From Pantoea sp. SOD02 (lineage in GTDB: Bacteria > Pseudomonadota > Gammaproteobacteria > Enterobacterales > Enterobacteriaceae): 64,000 bases of DNA. This document shows positions 8,250 through 17,876 of this stretch, in pieces. Location of the stretch: the NCBI RefSeq assembly GCF_024707505.1, contig NZ_CP102605.1:124001-188000 (forward strand), in the 5' to 3' direction. The translations under genes and the position numbers were made by a program. Positions within the stretch are counted from its first letter, which is position 1. Every line of letters starts with the position of its first letter. The notes beneath the pieces were generated by a model. That model did not search any database. It saw only the letters and a program-made list of their open reading frames with translations, and was not told the origin of the DNA.

Positions 8250-8269
8250 GAGCCGGATTGCGCCGGCTC
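8250..8269 (-). promoter_or_regulatory. intercistronic hairpin between malE and malF
   Basis: On the minus strand, GAGCCGG-CGCAAT-CCGGCTC forms a 7-bp stem starting 12 bases after the malE stop codon, with no T-run. In E. coli, REP hairpins at the same place protect upstream malE mRNA and raise MalE over MalF. A similar role here is inferred from position. Confidence 0.55.
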
Positions 8270-8281
8270 TGGTAGAGAGGA

Positions 8282-9472
8282 TTACTTGTTGAGTCGTGCC
8301 TGCGCATCTTTCAGCGCCGCATCGACGCTTTGACGTCCGCTCAGCGCATTCAGCGTGGCGGTGCGCATCGCGTACCAGAAGGCGGCCATCTGCGGGATGT
8401 TCGGCATAATGTCGCCGTTGCGCGCGTTGGTCATGGTGGCGGCAATGCGCTCATCCTTCTCCAGCGTCTGCTGGAACGATTTCAGCGCCACCGCGCCAAG
8501 CGGTTTGTCTTTATTGACCGCATCAAGACCAGAATCGGTAAGCAGGTAATTTTCCAGGAACTCTTTGGCCAGCTCTTTGTTCGGGCTGGCGGCATTGATC
8601 CCAGCACTCAGCACGCCGACAAAGGTTTTGGAATTTTTGCCGTTCAGCGTTGGCAACAGCGTGACGCCGTAGTTGATTTTGCTCTTATCGATGTTGCTCC
8701 ACGCCCACGGCCCGTTGATGGTCATGGCGGTTTGCCCCTTGTTGAAAGCGGCTTCAGCGATGGAGTAATCGGTATCGGCATTCAGCGTTTTCGCCTTCAC
8801 CTGGTCGACAAGGAATTTCATGCCCGCTTTGGCGCCAGCGTTATCCACGCCGGTATCTTTCACGTCGTAGCGGCCATCGTTGAGCTTAAAGGCATAAGCG
8901 CCGCCCGCCGCCAGCAGCGGCCAGGTGAAGTACGGTTCCTGCAGGTTGAACATCATGGCGCTCTTGCCTTGCGCGCGCATTTTCTTATCAATGGCGGCGA
9001 TCTCTTCCCAGCTTTTTGGCGGCTCAGGCAGCAGATCTTTGTTGTAGATGAGGGATAAGGATTCCACCGAAATCGGATAACCGATCAGCTTGCCGTTGAA
9101 GCGCACCGCGTCCCAGGTGAACGGGAAGATTTTCTCCTGGAAGCGCGCGTCCGGGGATATCTCCGCTAACAAGCCTGACTGCGCATAACCGCCGAAACGG
9201 TCGTGTGCCCAGAAGATGATGTCCGGGCCATCGCCAGTGGCGGCAACCTGCGGATACTTCTCTTCCATTTTGTCCGGATGCTCAACCGTCACTTTGATGC
9301 CGGTTTCCTGCTCAAACTTCTTACCCACTTCAGCCAGTCCGTTGTAGCCCTTGTCGCCGTTGATCCAGATGACCAGCTTTCCCTCTTCAATCTTTGCAAC
9401 GGCAGAAGCTGAAAACAGCACGGCCGTCAGGGCGGAAAGGGCAAGAATGCGTGCACCGGTTTTCATTGTCAT
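8282..9472 (-). CDS. malE: periplasmic maltose/maltodextrin-binding protein MalE
   Basis: This is the 396-residue solute-binding protein that captures maltose and maltodextrins in the periplasm, delivers them to MalFGK2 and also presents maltose to chemoreceptors in some species. A signal peptide (KTGARILALSALTAVLFSAS) ends at AVA-K, and the mature protein begins KIEEGKLVIWINGDKGYNGL as in E. coli. The ATG is preceded by GGAG. It is the first gene of the malEFG operon, divergent from malK-lamB-malM across a 363-base control region. Confidence 0.97.
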   Translation of the reverse strand: MTMKTGARILALSALTAVLFSASAVAKIEEGKLVIWINGDKGYNGLAEVGKKFEQETGIKVTVEHPDKMEEKYPQVAATGDGPDIIFWAHDRFGGYAQSGLLAEISPDARFQEKIFPFTWDAVRFNGKLIGYPISVESLSLIYNKDLLPEPPKSWEEIAAIDKKMRAQGKSAMMFNLQEPYFTWPLLAAGGAYAFKLNDGRYDVKDTGVDNAGAKAGMKFLVDQVKAKTLNADTDYSIAEAAFNKGQTAMTINGPWAWSNIDKSKINYGVTLLPTLNGKNSKTFVGVLSAGINAASPNKELAKEFLENYLLTDSGLDAVNKDKPLGAVALKSFQQTLEKDERIAATMTNARNGDIMPNIPQMAAFWYAMRTATLNALSGRQSVDAALKDAQARLNK

Positions 9473-9835
9473 AACTCCATCCTGTTAGCGGAAACGGAAA
9501 TCGTTTTACCTGCCACATTGTGAGTATCTGCCGCCGCTTCTCATCCTCCCTGCCTCTACGCCTGCCTGGTATCTGATGTGATCTGTGTTGCAAAAACACC
9601 CGGTTATCACGGACTGGCGCACACAATCGTCGCTCTGCTCTGCGTCATAGCTCACAAAAATGGTTGCCTGCCGCGTTTTATCAGACGCGTCTGCACGATC
9701 TCCTCCTCCCGTCTCCTCCCCCACGCTGACGCGCTGCGGTGGAGGATGTCGGCCTTGATGTCCTTGCCCATAGTGGTCGCCGGGGTCTGTCCGCCGATTT
9801 GCGGACAAGGAATAGCAAGCTGAGAGGAAAGCATC
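9473..9835. promoter_or_regulatory. divergent malE / malK control region with MalT-box-like and CRP-like motifs
   Basis: This 363-base spacer has no gene. MalT boxes (core GGGGAKGAGG) are approximated on the minus strand at about 9540-9550 (GGGAGGATGAG), 9700-9710 (GGGAGGAGGAG) and 9713-9722 (GGGGGAGGAG), and on the plus strand at 9741-9747 (GGAGGATG). Weaker CRP-like half-sites are TGTGA-N6-TTGCA near 9577 and TGCGT-N6-TCACA at 9641-9656. The arrangement resembles the E. coli malEp-malKp region, where MalT and CRP together drive both operons. The individual boxes are judged by eye. Confidence 0.7.
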
Positions 9836-10945
9836 ATGTCGAGTGTTACGTTGCGCAGTGTCTCCAAGGTGTGGGGCGAAACCGAGGTGTCGAAAAACAT
9901 CAGCCTTGAGATCGCCGAAGGAGAGTTCGTGGTTTTTGTCGGACCTTCAGGCTGCGGCAAATCGACGCTGCTGCGCATGATTGCCGGTCTGGAAACCATC
10001 ACCAGCGGCGATCTGTTTATTGGCGACAAACGCATGAATGAGGTGCCGCCCGCCGAGCGCGGCATCGGCATGGTGTTTCAGTCCTACGCGCTTTATCCCC
10101 ATCTTTCGGTGGCCGAGAACATGTCGTTCGGCCTGAAGCTGGCGGGCACGCGCAAAGCGGAGATCCAGCAGCGCGTTAATCAGGTAGCGGAAGTGCTGCA
10201 GCTGGCGCATCTGCTGGAGCGACGTCCGAAAGCGCTGTCGGGCGGGCAGCGTCAGCGCGTGGCGATTGGCCGTACGCTGGTGGCAGAACCGCGCGTGTTT
10301 TTACTCGATGAGCCGCTCTCTAACCTCGATGCCGCGTTGCGGGTGCAAATGCGCATTGAGATCTCACGTCTGCATAAGCGTTTGAAGCGCACCATGATTT
10401 ACGTCACCCACGATCAGACCGAAGCGATGACGCTGGCCGACAAGATCGTGGTGTTAGATGGCGGCCACGTTGCCCAGGTCGGCAAGCCGCTCGAGCTTTA
10501 TCACTATCCCGCCAATCGTTTCGTCGCCGGTTTTATCGGCTCACCGCGCATGAATTTCTTACCGGTAAAAGTTACCGCCACCGCTATCGATCAGGTGCAG
10601 GTGCGTTTACCCAACACCCAACTGGTGTGGCTGCCGGTTGACAGCGCGGGTGTGCAGGTGGGCAGCAACATGTCGTTAGGCATTCGTCCTGAACATCTGC
10701 TCTCCAGCGATATCGCTGACGTCACCCTCGAAGGCGAGGTGACGGTGGTCGAGCAGCTGGGACACGAAACGCAAATTCATATCCAGATTCCCGCCATTCG
10801 TCAAAGCCTGGTTTATCGCCAGGAGGACGTCGTGCTGGTAGAAGAGGGCGCCCTGATGGGCATCGGCCTGCCGCCAGAGCGTTGCCATCTTTTCCGTGAA
10901 GATGGCAGCGCCTGTCGCAGGTTGCATCAGGAACCCGGTGTTTAG
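9836..10945 (+). CDS. malK: maltose ABC transporter ATPase MalK
   Basis: This 369-residue ATPase dimerises under MalFG, hydrolyses ATP for uptake and, in E. coli, binds and inhibits MalT when the transporter is idle. Walker A is GPSGCGKST (about 36-44), the ABC signature LSGGQRQR, Walker B VFLLDEP, and the switch histidine lies in YVTHDQ. The C-terminal regulatory domain of about 130 residues is present. It begins the malK-lamB-malM operon, 41 bases before lamB. Confidence 0.97.
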   Translation: MSSVTLRSVSKVWGETEVSKNISLEIAEGEFVVFVGPSGCGKSTLLRMIAGLETITSGDLFIGDKRMNEVPPAERGIGMVFQSYALYPHLSVAENMSFGLKLAGTRKAEIQQRVNQVAEVLQLAHLLERRPKALSGGQRQRVAIGRTLVAEPRVFLLDEPLSNLDAALRVQMRIEISRLHKRLKRTMIYVTHDQTEAMTLADKIVVLDGGHVAQVGKPLELYHYPANRFVAGFIGSPRMNFLPVKVTATAIDQVQVRLPNTQLVWLPVDSAGVQVGSNMSLGIRPEHLLSSDIADVTLEGEVTVVEQLGHETQIHIQIPAIRQSLVYRQEDVVLVEEGALMGIGLPPERCHLFREDGSACRRLHQEPGV

Positions 10946-10986
10946 CCCTGCAAAACAATAAAAGCAATGACCTCAGGAGATAGAAA

Positions 10987-12288
10987 ATGTTAACTCTGCG
11001 CAAACTCCCTATCGCGGTTGCTATCGCGGCAGGTACGCTCGCTGCCCCGTCGATGGCAGTCGATTTTACCGGCTATGCCCGTTCCGGCATCGGCTGGACC
11101 GGCAGCGGCGGGGAACAGCAATGTTTTCAGGCCACCGGCGCACAAAGTAAATACCGTCTGGGCAACGAATGTGAAACCTACGCTGAGCTGAAGCTGGGCC
11201 AGGAAGTGTGGAAAGAGGGCGATAAGAGCTTCTATTTCGATACCAACGTCGCCTATTCAGTTTCCCAGCAGAATGACTGGGAAGCGACATCCCCGGCGTT
11301 CCGTGAAGCCAACGTGAAGGGCAAAAATCTGATTGACGCGCTGCCGGGTTCCACCATCTGGGCCGGTAAGCGTTTCTACCAGCGTCATGACGTACATATG
11401 ATCGACTTCTACTACTGGGATATTTCCGGTCCCGGTGCCGGTCTGGAAGATGTGGATCTCGGCTTCGGCAAACTCTCTTTTGCCGCCACGCGCTCCTCGG
11501 AAGCGGGCGGTTCTTACACCTTCTCCAGCGATCAGATTCGTGATTACGCCACCAGCACCGCCAACGACGTGTTTGATGTGCGTTTAGCGGGCCTCGAAAC
11601 CAACCCGAACGGTGTGCTGGAATTGGGCGTCGATTATGGCCGCGCCAACGCGCGTGACGGTTATCGCCTCGAAGATAACGCCTCTAAAGATGGCTGGATG
11701 TTCACCGCCGAACATACGCAGAGCATGATGAAGGGCTACAACAAATTCGTGCTGCAGTACGCCACCGATGCGTTGACCTCACAAGGCAAAGGCTTGCCGC
11801 AGGGCACCAACATCAACAACAGCGGCAGCATGTATCGCGTACTCGATCACGGCGCAATTAACCTCGCCGATCGCTGGGATCTGATGTACGTCGCCATGTA
11901 CCAGAACACCGATCTGGATAACAACCGTGGTACCGAGTGGTACACCGTGGGCGTGCGCCCGATGTACAAATGGACGCCGATCATGAGCACGCTGCTTGAA
12001 GTGGGCTACGACAACGTCAAATCGCAGCAGGTAAACGAGCGCAACGGCCAGTACAAAGTGACGCTGGCACAACAGTGGCAGGCGGGTGACAGCATCTGGT
12101 CGCGTCCGGCGCTGCGTCTGTTCGCCACCTACGCCAAGTGGGATGAGAAATGGGGCTACAGCAAAGACAGCTCAGGTGATTTGACCTCCTTTGCCTCTAA
12201 CGACAGCAGCGGCAACGGCATTCTGACCAACAGCCGTGGCAACAACGATGAAGTGACATTCGGGGCGCAGATGGAGATTTGGTGGTAA
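10987..12288 (+). CDS. lamB: maltoporin LamB
   Basis: This is a 433-residue outer-membrane trimeric porin with a greasy slide for maltodextrins; in E. coli it is also the phage lambda receptor. It has a signal peptide (LRKLPIAVAIAAGTLAAPSM-A) followed by VDFTGYARSGIGWTGSGGEQ-like sequence at the start of the mature barrel. It ends GAQMEIWW with the C-terminal aromatic required for barrel assembly. Two cysteines in the first loop match the family disulfide. It is downstream of malK and upstream of malM. Confidence 0.96.
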   Translation: MLTLRKLPIAVAIAAGTLAAPSMAVDFTGYARSGIGWTGSGGEQQCFQATGAQSKYRLGNECETYAELKLGQEVWKEGDKSFYFDTNVAYSVSQQNDWEATSPAFREANVKGKNLIDALPGSTIWAGKRFYQRHDVHMIDFYYWDISGPGAGLEDVDLGFGKLSFAATRSSEAGGSYTFSSDQIRDYATSTANDVFDVRLAGLETNPNGVLELGVDYGRANARDGYRLEDNASKDGWMFTAEHTQSMMKGYNKFVLQYATDALTSQGKGLPQGTNINNSGSMYRVLDHGAINLADRWDLMYVAMYQNTDLDNNRGTEWYTVGVRPMYKWTPIMSTLLEVGYDNVKSQQVNERNGQYKVTLAQQWQAGDSIWSRPALRLFATYAKWDEKWGYSKDSSGDLTSFASNDSSGNGILTNSRGNNDEVTFGAQMEIWW

Positions 12289-12329
12289 TGCTCCCGCTTG
12301 TGGCTTAACTGATACGCTCTCTTTTCGGC

Positions 12330-12358
12330 GCGGCGCGCCATTGCCTGGTTCGCGCCGC
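12330..12358 (+). promoter_or_regulatory. GC-rich hairpin between lamB and malM
   Basis: GCGGCGCG at 12330-12337 pairs with CGCGCCGC at 12351-12358 around a 13-base loop. A T6 run comes only 10 bases later, just before the malM ribosome binding site, so this is a weak attenuator or mRNA-stabilising element rather than a clear terminator. lamB-malM is also separated by structured RNA in E. coli. Confidence 0.45.
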
Positions 12359-12385
12359 CGCCTGACAGTTTTTTGAGGTTATAAA

Positions 12386-13309
12386 ATGAGAATGAAAAAA
12401 ACGGTTTTTGCGCTCTGCCTGAGCGCCGCGTTGCTGGCCGGTCAAAGTTTACCGGCGCTGGCTGATGTCAATCTGGTGCCACAGGATCTCTCTGCCGCAC
12501 CGACATTCCCCACCGCCAGCCTGCAAACGCTGAGCTGGCTGCCGGTAGAACCCTCCCGCACGCAGGTCACCACGCTGAGTGAAAACCATGCCAACCTGAA
12601 CGCCGCAGGCGTGACGGGTTCGGTGGCCGCTTATAGCCTGCCAGCGAATATCGGTGAGCTCACTATTACGCTCAGCAGTGAAGTTAAACAAAATCAGGTA
12701 TTTGCGCCGAATGTGCTGGTGCTGGATGAGAATATGCGTCCAGCAGCCTGGTTCCCGGCGCGCTTTTTCACCTATCAGCAGCCGGGCGTGATGGCGGCGG
12801 ATCGGCTGGAAGGTGTGATGAAACTGACGCCGGCGCTGGGTCAGCAAAAGATCTATCTGCTGGTGTTCACTACTGAGAAGGATTTGACCGAAACCACCAC
12901 CTTACTCGATCCGGCTAAAGCCTACGCACGCGGCACCGGTAATGCGGTACCGGATATCCCTGATCCGATTGCCCAGCACAGCCGCGATGGCACGCTGAAA
13001 CTCAAAGTGAAAACCAGTTCAGGTTCATCAATTCTGGTTGGGCCGCTGTTTGGATCATCGGGCCCGGCACCGGTTACCGTCGGCAATACACAGCCGGTTG
13101 CGCCTGCGACTTATCGTGCTGCCCCGGTTTCGGACGCAAAACCTAAACCGATCATGACGGATACCGAAGGTTACTTTAATCAGAACATCCGCGAAGCGGT
13201 TGAGAAGGGCAATATCGATAAGGCGTTGAAGCTACTGGATGAGGCCGAGCGTTTAGGTTCCACCTCCGCCAGACAAGTGTTTATCAGCAGTGTTAAAGGC
13301 AAGGGGTAA
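12386..13309 (+). CDS. malM: maltose operon periplasmic protein MalM
   Basis: This 307-residue periplasmic protein is of unknown molecular role and is encoded after lamB in enterobacteria. It has a signal peptide (KKTVFALCLSAALLAGQS...ALA-D) and a proline- and alanine-rich linker around residues 210-250. The ATG follows GAGGTT at good spacing. It is last in the malK-lamB-malM operon and is followed by a strong terminator. Confidence 0.93.
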   Translation: MRMKKTVFALCLSAALLAGQSLPALADVNLVPQDLSAAPTFPTASLQTLSWLPVEPSRTQVTTLSENHANLNAAGVTGSVAAYSLPANIGELTITLSSEVKQNQVFAPNVLVLDENMRPAAWFPARFFTYQQPGVMAADRLEGVMKLTPALGQQKIYLLVFTTEKDLTETTTLLDPAKAYARGTGNAVPDIPDPIAQHSRDGTLKLKVKTSSGSSILVGPLFGSSGPAPVTVGNTQPVAPATYRAAPVSDAKPKPIMTDTEGYFNQNIREAVEKGNIDKALKLLDEAERLGSTSARQVFISSVKGKG

Positions 13310-13340
13310 TCCGCCCCGGCAGTGCTGATTTGTCCCATCT

Positions 13341-13365
13341 GGTGCGCTTCGGCGCACCTTTTTTT
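13341..13365 (+). terminator. Rho-independent terminator of malK-lamB-malM
   Basis: GGTGCG-CTTCGG-CGCACC is followed by seven Ts, 31 bases after the malM stop codon. Confidence 0.85.
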
Positions 13366-13369
13366 GCCA

Positions 13370-13423
13370 GGTGCGCATAAATGCGCACCCTACGATCCTG
13401 TAGGGTCGCCATTTATGGCGACC
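13370..13423. repeat. REP-like pair: class B (minus) and class A (plus)
   Basis: A class B unit at 13370-13393 (minus orientation, ending CCCTAC) and a class A unit at 13400-13423 (plus orientation, starting GTAGGG) face away from each other across the 6-base spacer GATCCT. The pair sits between the convergent ends of malM and malQ. It has the same class order as the pair at 38693-38749. Confidence 0.85.
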
Positions 13424-13443
13424 AGGTACATATAAATGCCCAA

Positions 13444-15486
13444 TCAAACCCGCTTCCGTCGCTGATCAATATCCTCTAACAACGCGTTTATCTCCACGTC
13501 AGCAAACATCTCCTCCAGCGAGGCGCTGAGTTTGCGCCGCCAGTTGGGATATTGGCTGGTGGTGCCGGGGATATTCACTGGGGAAGCCATATCAAGCCAC
13601 TCTTCGGGTTGCAGGCCCAGCAGCGCGCTGTTGCTCTCCGCCAGATAACGCTGCATCGCCGCACTTAACGCCCGATCCATCACCTGCGGTTCGGCCTGTT
13701 CGGGCAAGCAACTGCTGCGTTGCAGGCTCTTAAACAGCGCGCGTCGTGCGGCCAAACGCGACTTGTTCAGCCCGGCAAGAATCTGCTTATCGGGATAAAG
13801 CCCCAACTCGCTGCCCAGCCGTAGATCGTCGCTTTGCCACCAGCCGCGCAGGGTTGGCATATCGTGGGTGGTGGCGACCGCCATCGCCTGACGTGGCCAG
13901 CGGGCAGGGGCGCGAAAGGCCACTTTGGATGTCTGCTCAAAATAGAGCACTTTGTAGGAGTAAACGCCCGCCTGCTGCAGCTTGCCGATAATCTTCTCCG
14001 GCACCGTCCCCAAATCCTCACCAATCACCATGCAGTGATGACGCTGACTCTCCAGCGCCAGAATCGCCAGCAGATCGTCGATGGGATAATGGACATACGC
14101 ACCTTCCGCCGCGCTTTCGCCCTGCGGGATCCACCACAACCGCAGCAGCGCCATCACGTGATCGATGCGCAGTGCGCCGCAGTCGTGCATGTTGGCGCGC
14201 AGCAGCGCAATCCACGGCTCGTAGGCGCGCGACTGCATAATCTGTGGATCCATCGGCGGCAATCCCCAGTTCTGGCCCAGCGGGCCGAGAATATCGGGCG
14301 GCGCGCCGACGCTGGCCTGCAAGCAGTAAAGCTCGCGATCGCTCCAGGTTTCTGCGCCGCCCTGCGCCACGCCCACCGCCAAATCGCGATATAAGCCAAT
14401 CGGCATCGCCTGCTGCTGGCAAACCGCCCAGCAGTCAGCGAACTGGCGTGCGGCCAGCCATTGCAGCCACAGATAAAAGCGCACTTCGTAGGTGTGTTCG
14501 ATGCGGAATGCCCGCACCGCTGCGCTGTCGGGCGACTGCAACGCCGCAGGCCAGGTTGTCCAGTCGTAGCGCTGAGGGTCTTCGGCGATCTGCGCGGCGT
14601 GCAGGGCATCGAAAACGCCCTGATGCAGCAAACTTTCACCGCCTTGCTGCATAAAGCTTTCAAAGGCGACAACCCGGTCATCTTCCGCGCCGCGCTTCCT
14701 GAAGTGCTGCCAGGCGAGGCGCAGCGCCTGCAGTTTGAGCGCAGTTACCGCTGAGTAATCGACCCACTCAGCATCCCGCGTCGCCTGTAACACCAGTTGC
14801 GTGCTGGCTGCTTGCCACCAGCGCTGAGCATCTTCACTCAGCGTAAAATCCTCAACGGCGGCGACGTCGATATACAGCATATTGAGCCAGCGCCGCGACG
14901 ACGGGCTGTACGGGCTGGCGCTCTCCGGCGTCGCTGGGAACAGCGCATGCAGCGGGTTCAGCCCAATGCAGGCACCGCCGCGCTGCGCGACCTCGACCAG
15001 CATCTGCTTTAAGTCGCTGAAGTCGCCGATTCCCCAGTTGGATGCCGATCGCAGCGTATAAAGCTGAATGCAGGCGCCCCACAGCGATTGCCCTTGCTGG
15101 ATGGCTGGCGGCTCGTAACAGCGAACCGGCGCGACAACAATCCGGCAGCGAAACGCCTTCTGATGTGCGGTGTAGCTGAGCTGGTGATAACCCAAAGGCA
15201 GCGCAGGCAAAACGATCGGCTGGTTGGCGATAGCGCGCCCGTGCCAGCTTTCGCCCTGTTCCGCGATCAGCTGCCACTCGCCTGCTATGCCGGATGCAGG
15301 CAGCACAATCTCCGCGTGTTCTCCCTGTACAATCAGCACCGGCGGCAGCGGCGAAGCGTGCGGTTTCGCGGGATGCATCGCCGCCAGCAAACGCTGGCGG
15401 GTAACGGCAGAGACCGATTGCAGCTGCCCGTGCGCGTCGATGTATTCACTGGCGATTTCAGCGGTTGGCGTGATAGTGCTGTTCAT
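13444..15486 (-). CDS. malQ: 4-alpha-glucanotransferase (amylomaltase) MalQ
   Basis: This 680-residue cytoplasmic GH77 enzyme (E. coli MalQ has 694) transfers glucanyl units between maltodextrins and releases glucose, making chains long enough for MalP. GH77 landmarks include LNPLHALFP, the ALRIDHVMAL stretch with the nucleophile aspartate, GEDLGTVP with the acid/base glutamate, and TTHDMPTLRGWW. The ATG overlaps the TGA of malP (ATGA), so translation is coupled; longer in-frame starts run inside malP and are rejected. Confidence 0.95.
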   Translation of the reverse strand: MNSTITPTAEIASEYIDAHGQLQSVSAVTRQRLLAAMHPAKPHASPLPPVLIVQGEHAEIVLPASGIAGEWQLIAEQGESWHGRAIANQPIVLPALPLGYHQLSYTAHQKAFRCRIVVAPVRCYEPPAIQQGQSLWGACIQLYTLRSASNWGIGDFSDLKQMLVEVAQRGGACIGLNPLHALFPATPESASPYSPSSRRWLNMLYIDVAAVEDFTLSEDAQRWWQAASTQLVLQATRDAEWVDYSAVTALKLQALRLAWQHFRKRGAEDDRVVAFESFMQQGGESLLHQGVFDALHAAQIAEDPQRYDWTTWPAALQSPDSAAVRAFRIEHTYEVRFYLWLQWLAARQFADCWAVCQQQAMPIGLYRDLAVGVAQGGAETWSDRELYCLQASVGAPPDILGPLGQNWGLPPMDPQIMQSRAYEPWIALLRANMHDCGALRIDHVMALLRLWWIPQGESAAEGAYVHYPIDDLLAILALESQRHHCMVIGEDLGTVPEKIIGKLQQAGVYSYKVLYFEQTSKVAFRAPARWPRQAMAVATTHDMPTLRGWWQSDDLRLGSELGLYPDKQILAGLNKSRLAARRALFKSLQRSSCLPEQAEPQVMDRALSAAMQRYLAESNSALLGLQPEEWLDMASPVNIPGTTSQYPNWRRKLSASLEEMFADVEINALLEDIDQRRKRV

Positions 15487-17876
15487 CGCGCGGCCTGCCA
15501 GATGCGTTGCTGATAGTCGCGGATGGCGCGGTCGGCGCTGAACATCCCGCAGCGCGCGGTGTTGAGAATCGCAGCGCGCGTCCAGCCATGTTGATCGGCC
15601 CACAAGGTTTCAGCCTGCGCCTGCGCATTGAGGTAGTGACGAAAATCGGCCAGCACCAGATAAGGATCGCCGCCTTTGGCGCTCAGGCTGTGCAGCAGCG
15701 GCTCGAACGCGGTGACGTCGCCGTCACTAAAGGTGCCGTCTTCCAACGCTTTCAATACCCGATCCAGCTGCGCATCTTTTTTGCGCCAGGCGTCAGGTGA
15801 GTAGCCTTCCGCTTTCAACGCGTTAACCTGATCAACGGTATGACCAAAGATAAAGATATTATCGGACCCAACCTGCTCGGCGATCTCCACATTAGCGCCA
15901 TCCAGCGTGCCGATGGTTAAGGCACCGTTCAGCGCCAGCTTCATGTTGCCGGTGCCGGATGCCTCTTTGCCGGCGGTAGAAATCTGCTCGGACAGATCCG
16001 CTGCCGGAATCAGTCGTTCGGCAACCGAAACGTTGTAATCAGGCACAAACACCACTTTGAGGCGGTCGCCAATGCGCGGATCGTTGTTGATGGTGGCCGC
16101 CACTTTGTTGATCGCGTAGATGATGTTCTTGGCCAGCACATAACCCGGCGCAGCTTTGGCGCCAAACAGCACCACGCGCGGCGTCAGGTTGGCCTGCGGA
16201 TCGCTCACCAGCGTTTGCCACAGCGCGATAATGTGCAGCAGCGCCAGATGCTGACGCTTGTACTCGTGCAGGCGCTTAATCTGCACATCAAACATCGCCT
16301 CAGGATTCACCTTGATGCCGGTGCGTTCAGCAATCCATTGCGTGAGTGCAACCTTGTTCTGCTGCTTGATGGTGCGATACTCCGCCTGAAATGCGGCGTG
16401 ATCGGCGTAAGTTTCTAACGCTTTCAGCTGATCGAGATCGGTGAGCCACGGCTGATCAAGAGTTTTAGTGATCAACGCCGCCAGCGCCGGATTGCACTGA
16501 TTAATCCAGCGGCGCGGCGTGATGCCGTTGGTGACGTTATGGAATTTTTCTGGCCACAGCGCGTGATATTCCGGGAACAGGTCTTTCACCACCAGCTGCG
16601 AGTGCAGCGCCGCCACACCGTTCACCGCAAAGCCGCTGGTGACGCAGAGATTGGCCATGCGCAGCTGATTGTTGTGTACCAGCGCCAGTTTCGCCCAAGT
16701 CGCTTCGTCGCCCGGCCAGTGCGCCTCAACCTGCTTCTTCAACTGAGCATTGAGTTGGTTAACGACCAGCATATGGCGCGGCAGCAGGGCGCGCACCATG
16801 CGTACATCCCAGCACTCCAGCGCTTCAGGCATCAAGGTGTGATTGGTATAGGCAAAGGTGCGCTGGGTGATGTGCCACGCCTCGTCCCAGCTTAGCGCGT
16901 GTTCATCCAGCAGCAGACGCATCAATTCGGGGATCGCCAGAGTGGGATGGGTATCGTTAAGCTGAATCACTTCATAATCCGGCAAGCTGGCAATGCTGCG
17001 TCCGGCGCGTTGGTGACGGCGCAGAATGTCCGCCAGCGAACAGGCACACTGGAAATATTGCTGCATCAGACGCAGCTTTTTGCCGTTGTCGTGATGGTCG
17101 TTGGGATAGAGCACTTTAGTGAGTTTTTCGGCCTCAATGCCCGGCTGCTCGGCGCGCAGGAAATCCCCGTTATTGAAGCGCTGCAGATTAAACGGCTGCG
17201 CATGCTTTGCCTGCCACAGACGCAGCGGCTGGGTAACGCCATTCTGATAACCGACCACCGGCAGATCCCAGGCTTCGCCCAGAATTTGCACCGCCGGCTC
17301 CCAGCGCACAACGCCATTCTGCGTGATGACTTTGCCACCGAGATGCACCTGCACGGTTAGCGCCGCGTTGTGGTTAAACCACGGATAGCTATCGCGCTGC
17401 CAGTTATCCGGCATCTCCTGCTGCGCGCCATCAACGAAGTGCTGGCGGAACAGGCCATATTGATAATTGAGTCCGTAGCCGGTGGCGGGTTGTCCAACCG
17501 TCGCCATCGAATCGAGAAAACAGGCAGCGAGCCGGCCCAAACCGCCGTTGCCCAGCGCCGGATCGGTTTCACACTCTTCCACGTCGCTCAGCGTGATATT
17601 CCACTCGGCCAGCGCCGCGTTGACCTCGTCATACCAGCCAAGGTTGAGCAGATTGTTACCGGTCAGTCGGCCAATCAAAAACTCCATTGAGATGTAGTTA
17701 ACGTGGCGTTGCGGTGTGGCTGATGGCGGCGCAGGCATCTCCGCCAGCATGTCGGCCAGCGCGCCACTCAGCGCCTGCCACCATTGATTGGGCGTCATCT
17801 CTTGCGCATCGTGCAGACCAAAACGTTGCCATTGGCGGGTTAGCGCGTGTTTAAACTGGGTGCGATCAAATTTCAT
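15483..17876 (-). CDS. malP: maltodextrin phosphorylase MalP
   Basis: This 797-residue glycogen/maltodextrin phosphorylase has the same length as E. coli MalP. It phosphorolyses maltodextrins to glucose 1-phosphate using pyridoxal phosphate. The PLP lysine lies in EASGTGNMKLALNGALTIGT; NYISMEFLIGR and the GNGGLGRLA loop of the N-terminal half are also clear. It is first in the malP-malQ operon, overlapping malQ by four bases. Upstream are MalT-box-like motifs, and malT diverges from it. Confidence 0.97.
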   Translation of the reverse strand: MKFDRTQFKHALTRQWQRFGLHDAQEMTPNQWWQALSGALADMLAEMPAPPSATPQRHVNYISMEFLIGRLTGNNLLNLGWYDEVNAALAEWNITLSDVEECETDPALGNGGLGRLAACFLDSMATVGQPATGYGLNYQYGLFRQHFVDGAQQEMPDNWQRDSYPWFNHNAALTVQVHLGGKVITQNGVVRWEPAVQILGEAWDLPVVGYQNGVTQPLRLWQAKHAQPFNLQRFNNGDFLRAEQPGIEAEKLTKVLYPNDHHDNGKKLRLMQQYFQCACSLADILRRHQRAGRSIASLPDYEVIQLNDTHPTLAIPELMRLLLDEHALSWDEAWHITQRTFAYTNHTLMPEALECWDVRMVRALLPRHMLVVNQLNAQLKKQVEAHWPGDEATWAKLALVHNNQLRMANLCVTSGFAVNGVAALHSQLVVKDLFPEYHALWPEKFHNVTNGITPRRWINQCNPALAALITKTLDQPWLTDLDQLKALETYADHAAFQAEYRTIKQQNKVALTQWIAERTGIKVNPEAMFDVQIKRLHEYKRQHLALLHIIALWQTLVSDPQANLTPRVVLFGAKAAPGYVLAKNIIYAINKVAATINNDPRIGDRLKVVFVPDYNVSVAERLIPAADLSEQISTAGKEASGTGNMKLALNGALTIGTLDGANVEIAEQVGSDNIFIFGHTVDQVNALKAEGYSPDAWRKKDAQLDRVLKALEDGTFSDGDVTAFEPLLHSLSAKGGDPYLVLADFRHYLNAQAQAETLWADQHGWTRAAILNTARCGMFSADRAIRDYQQRIWQAAR

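Noticed and set aside
6665..9412. Long plus-strand open frames opposite malF and malE
   Set aside because: They are GC-skew shadows of the genes on the other strand, rich in His/Gln/Arg, without ribosome binding sites or recognisable domains.
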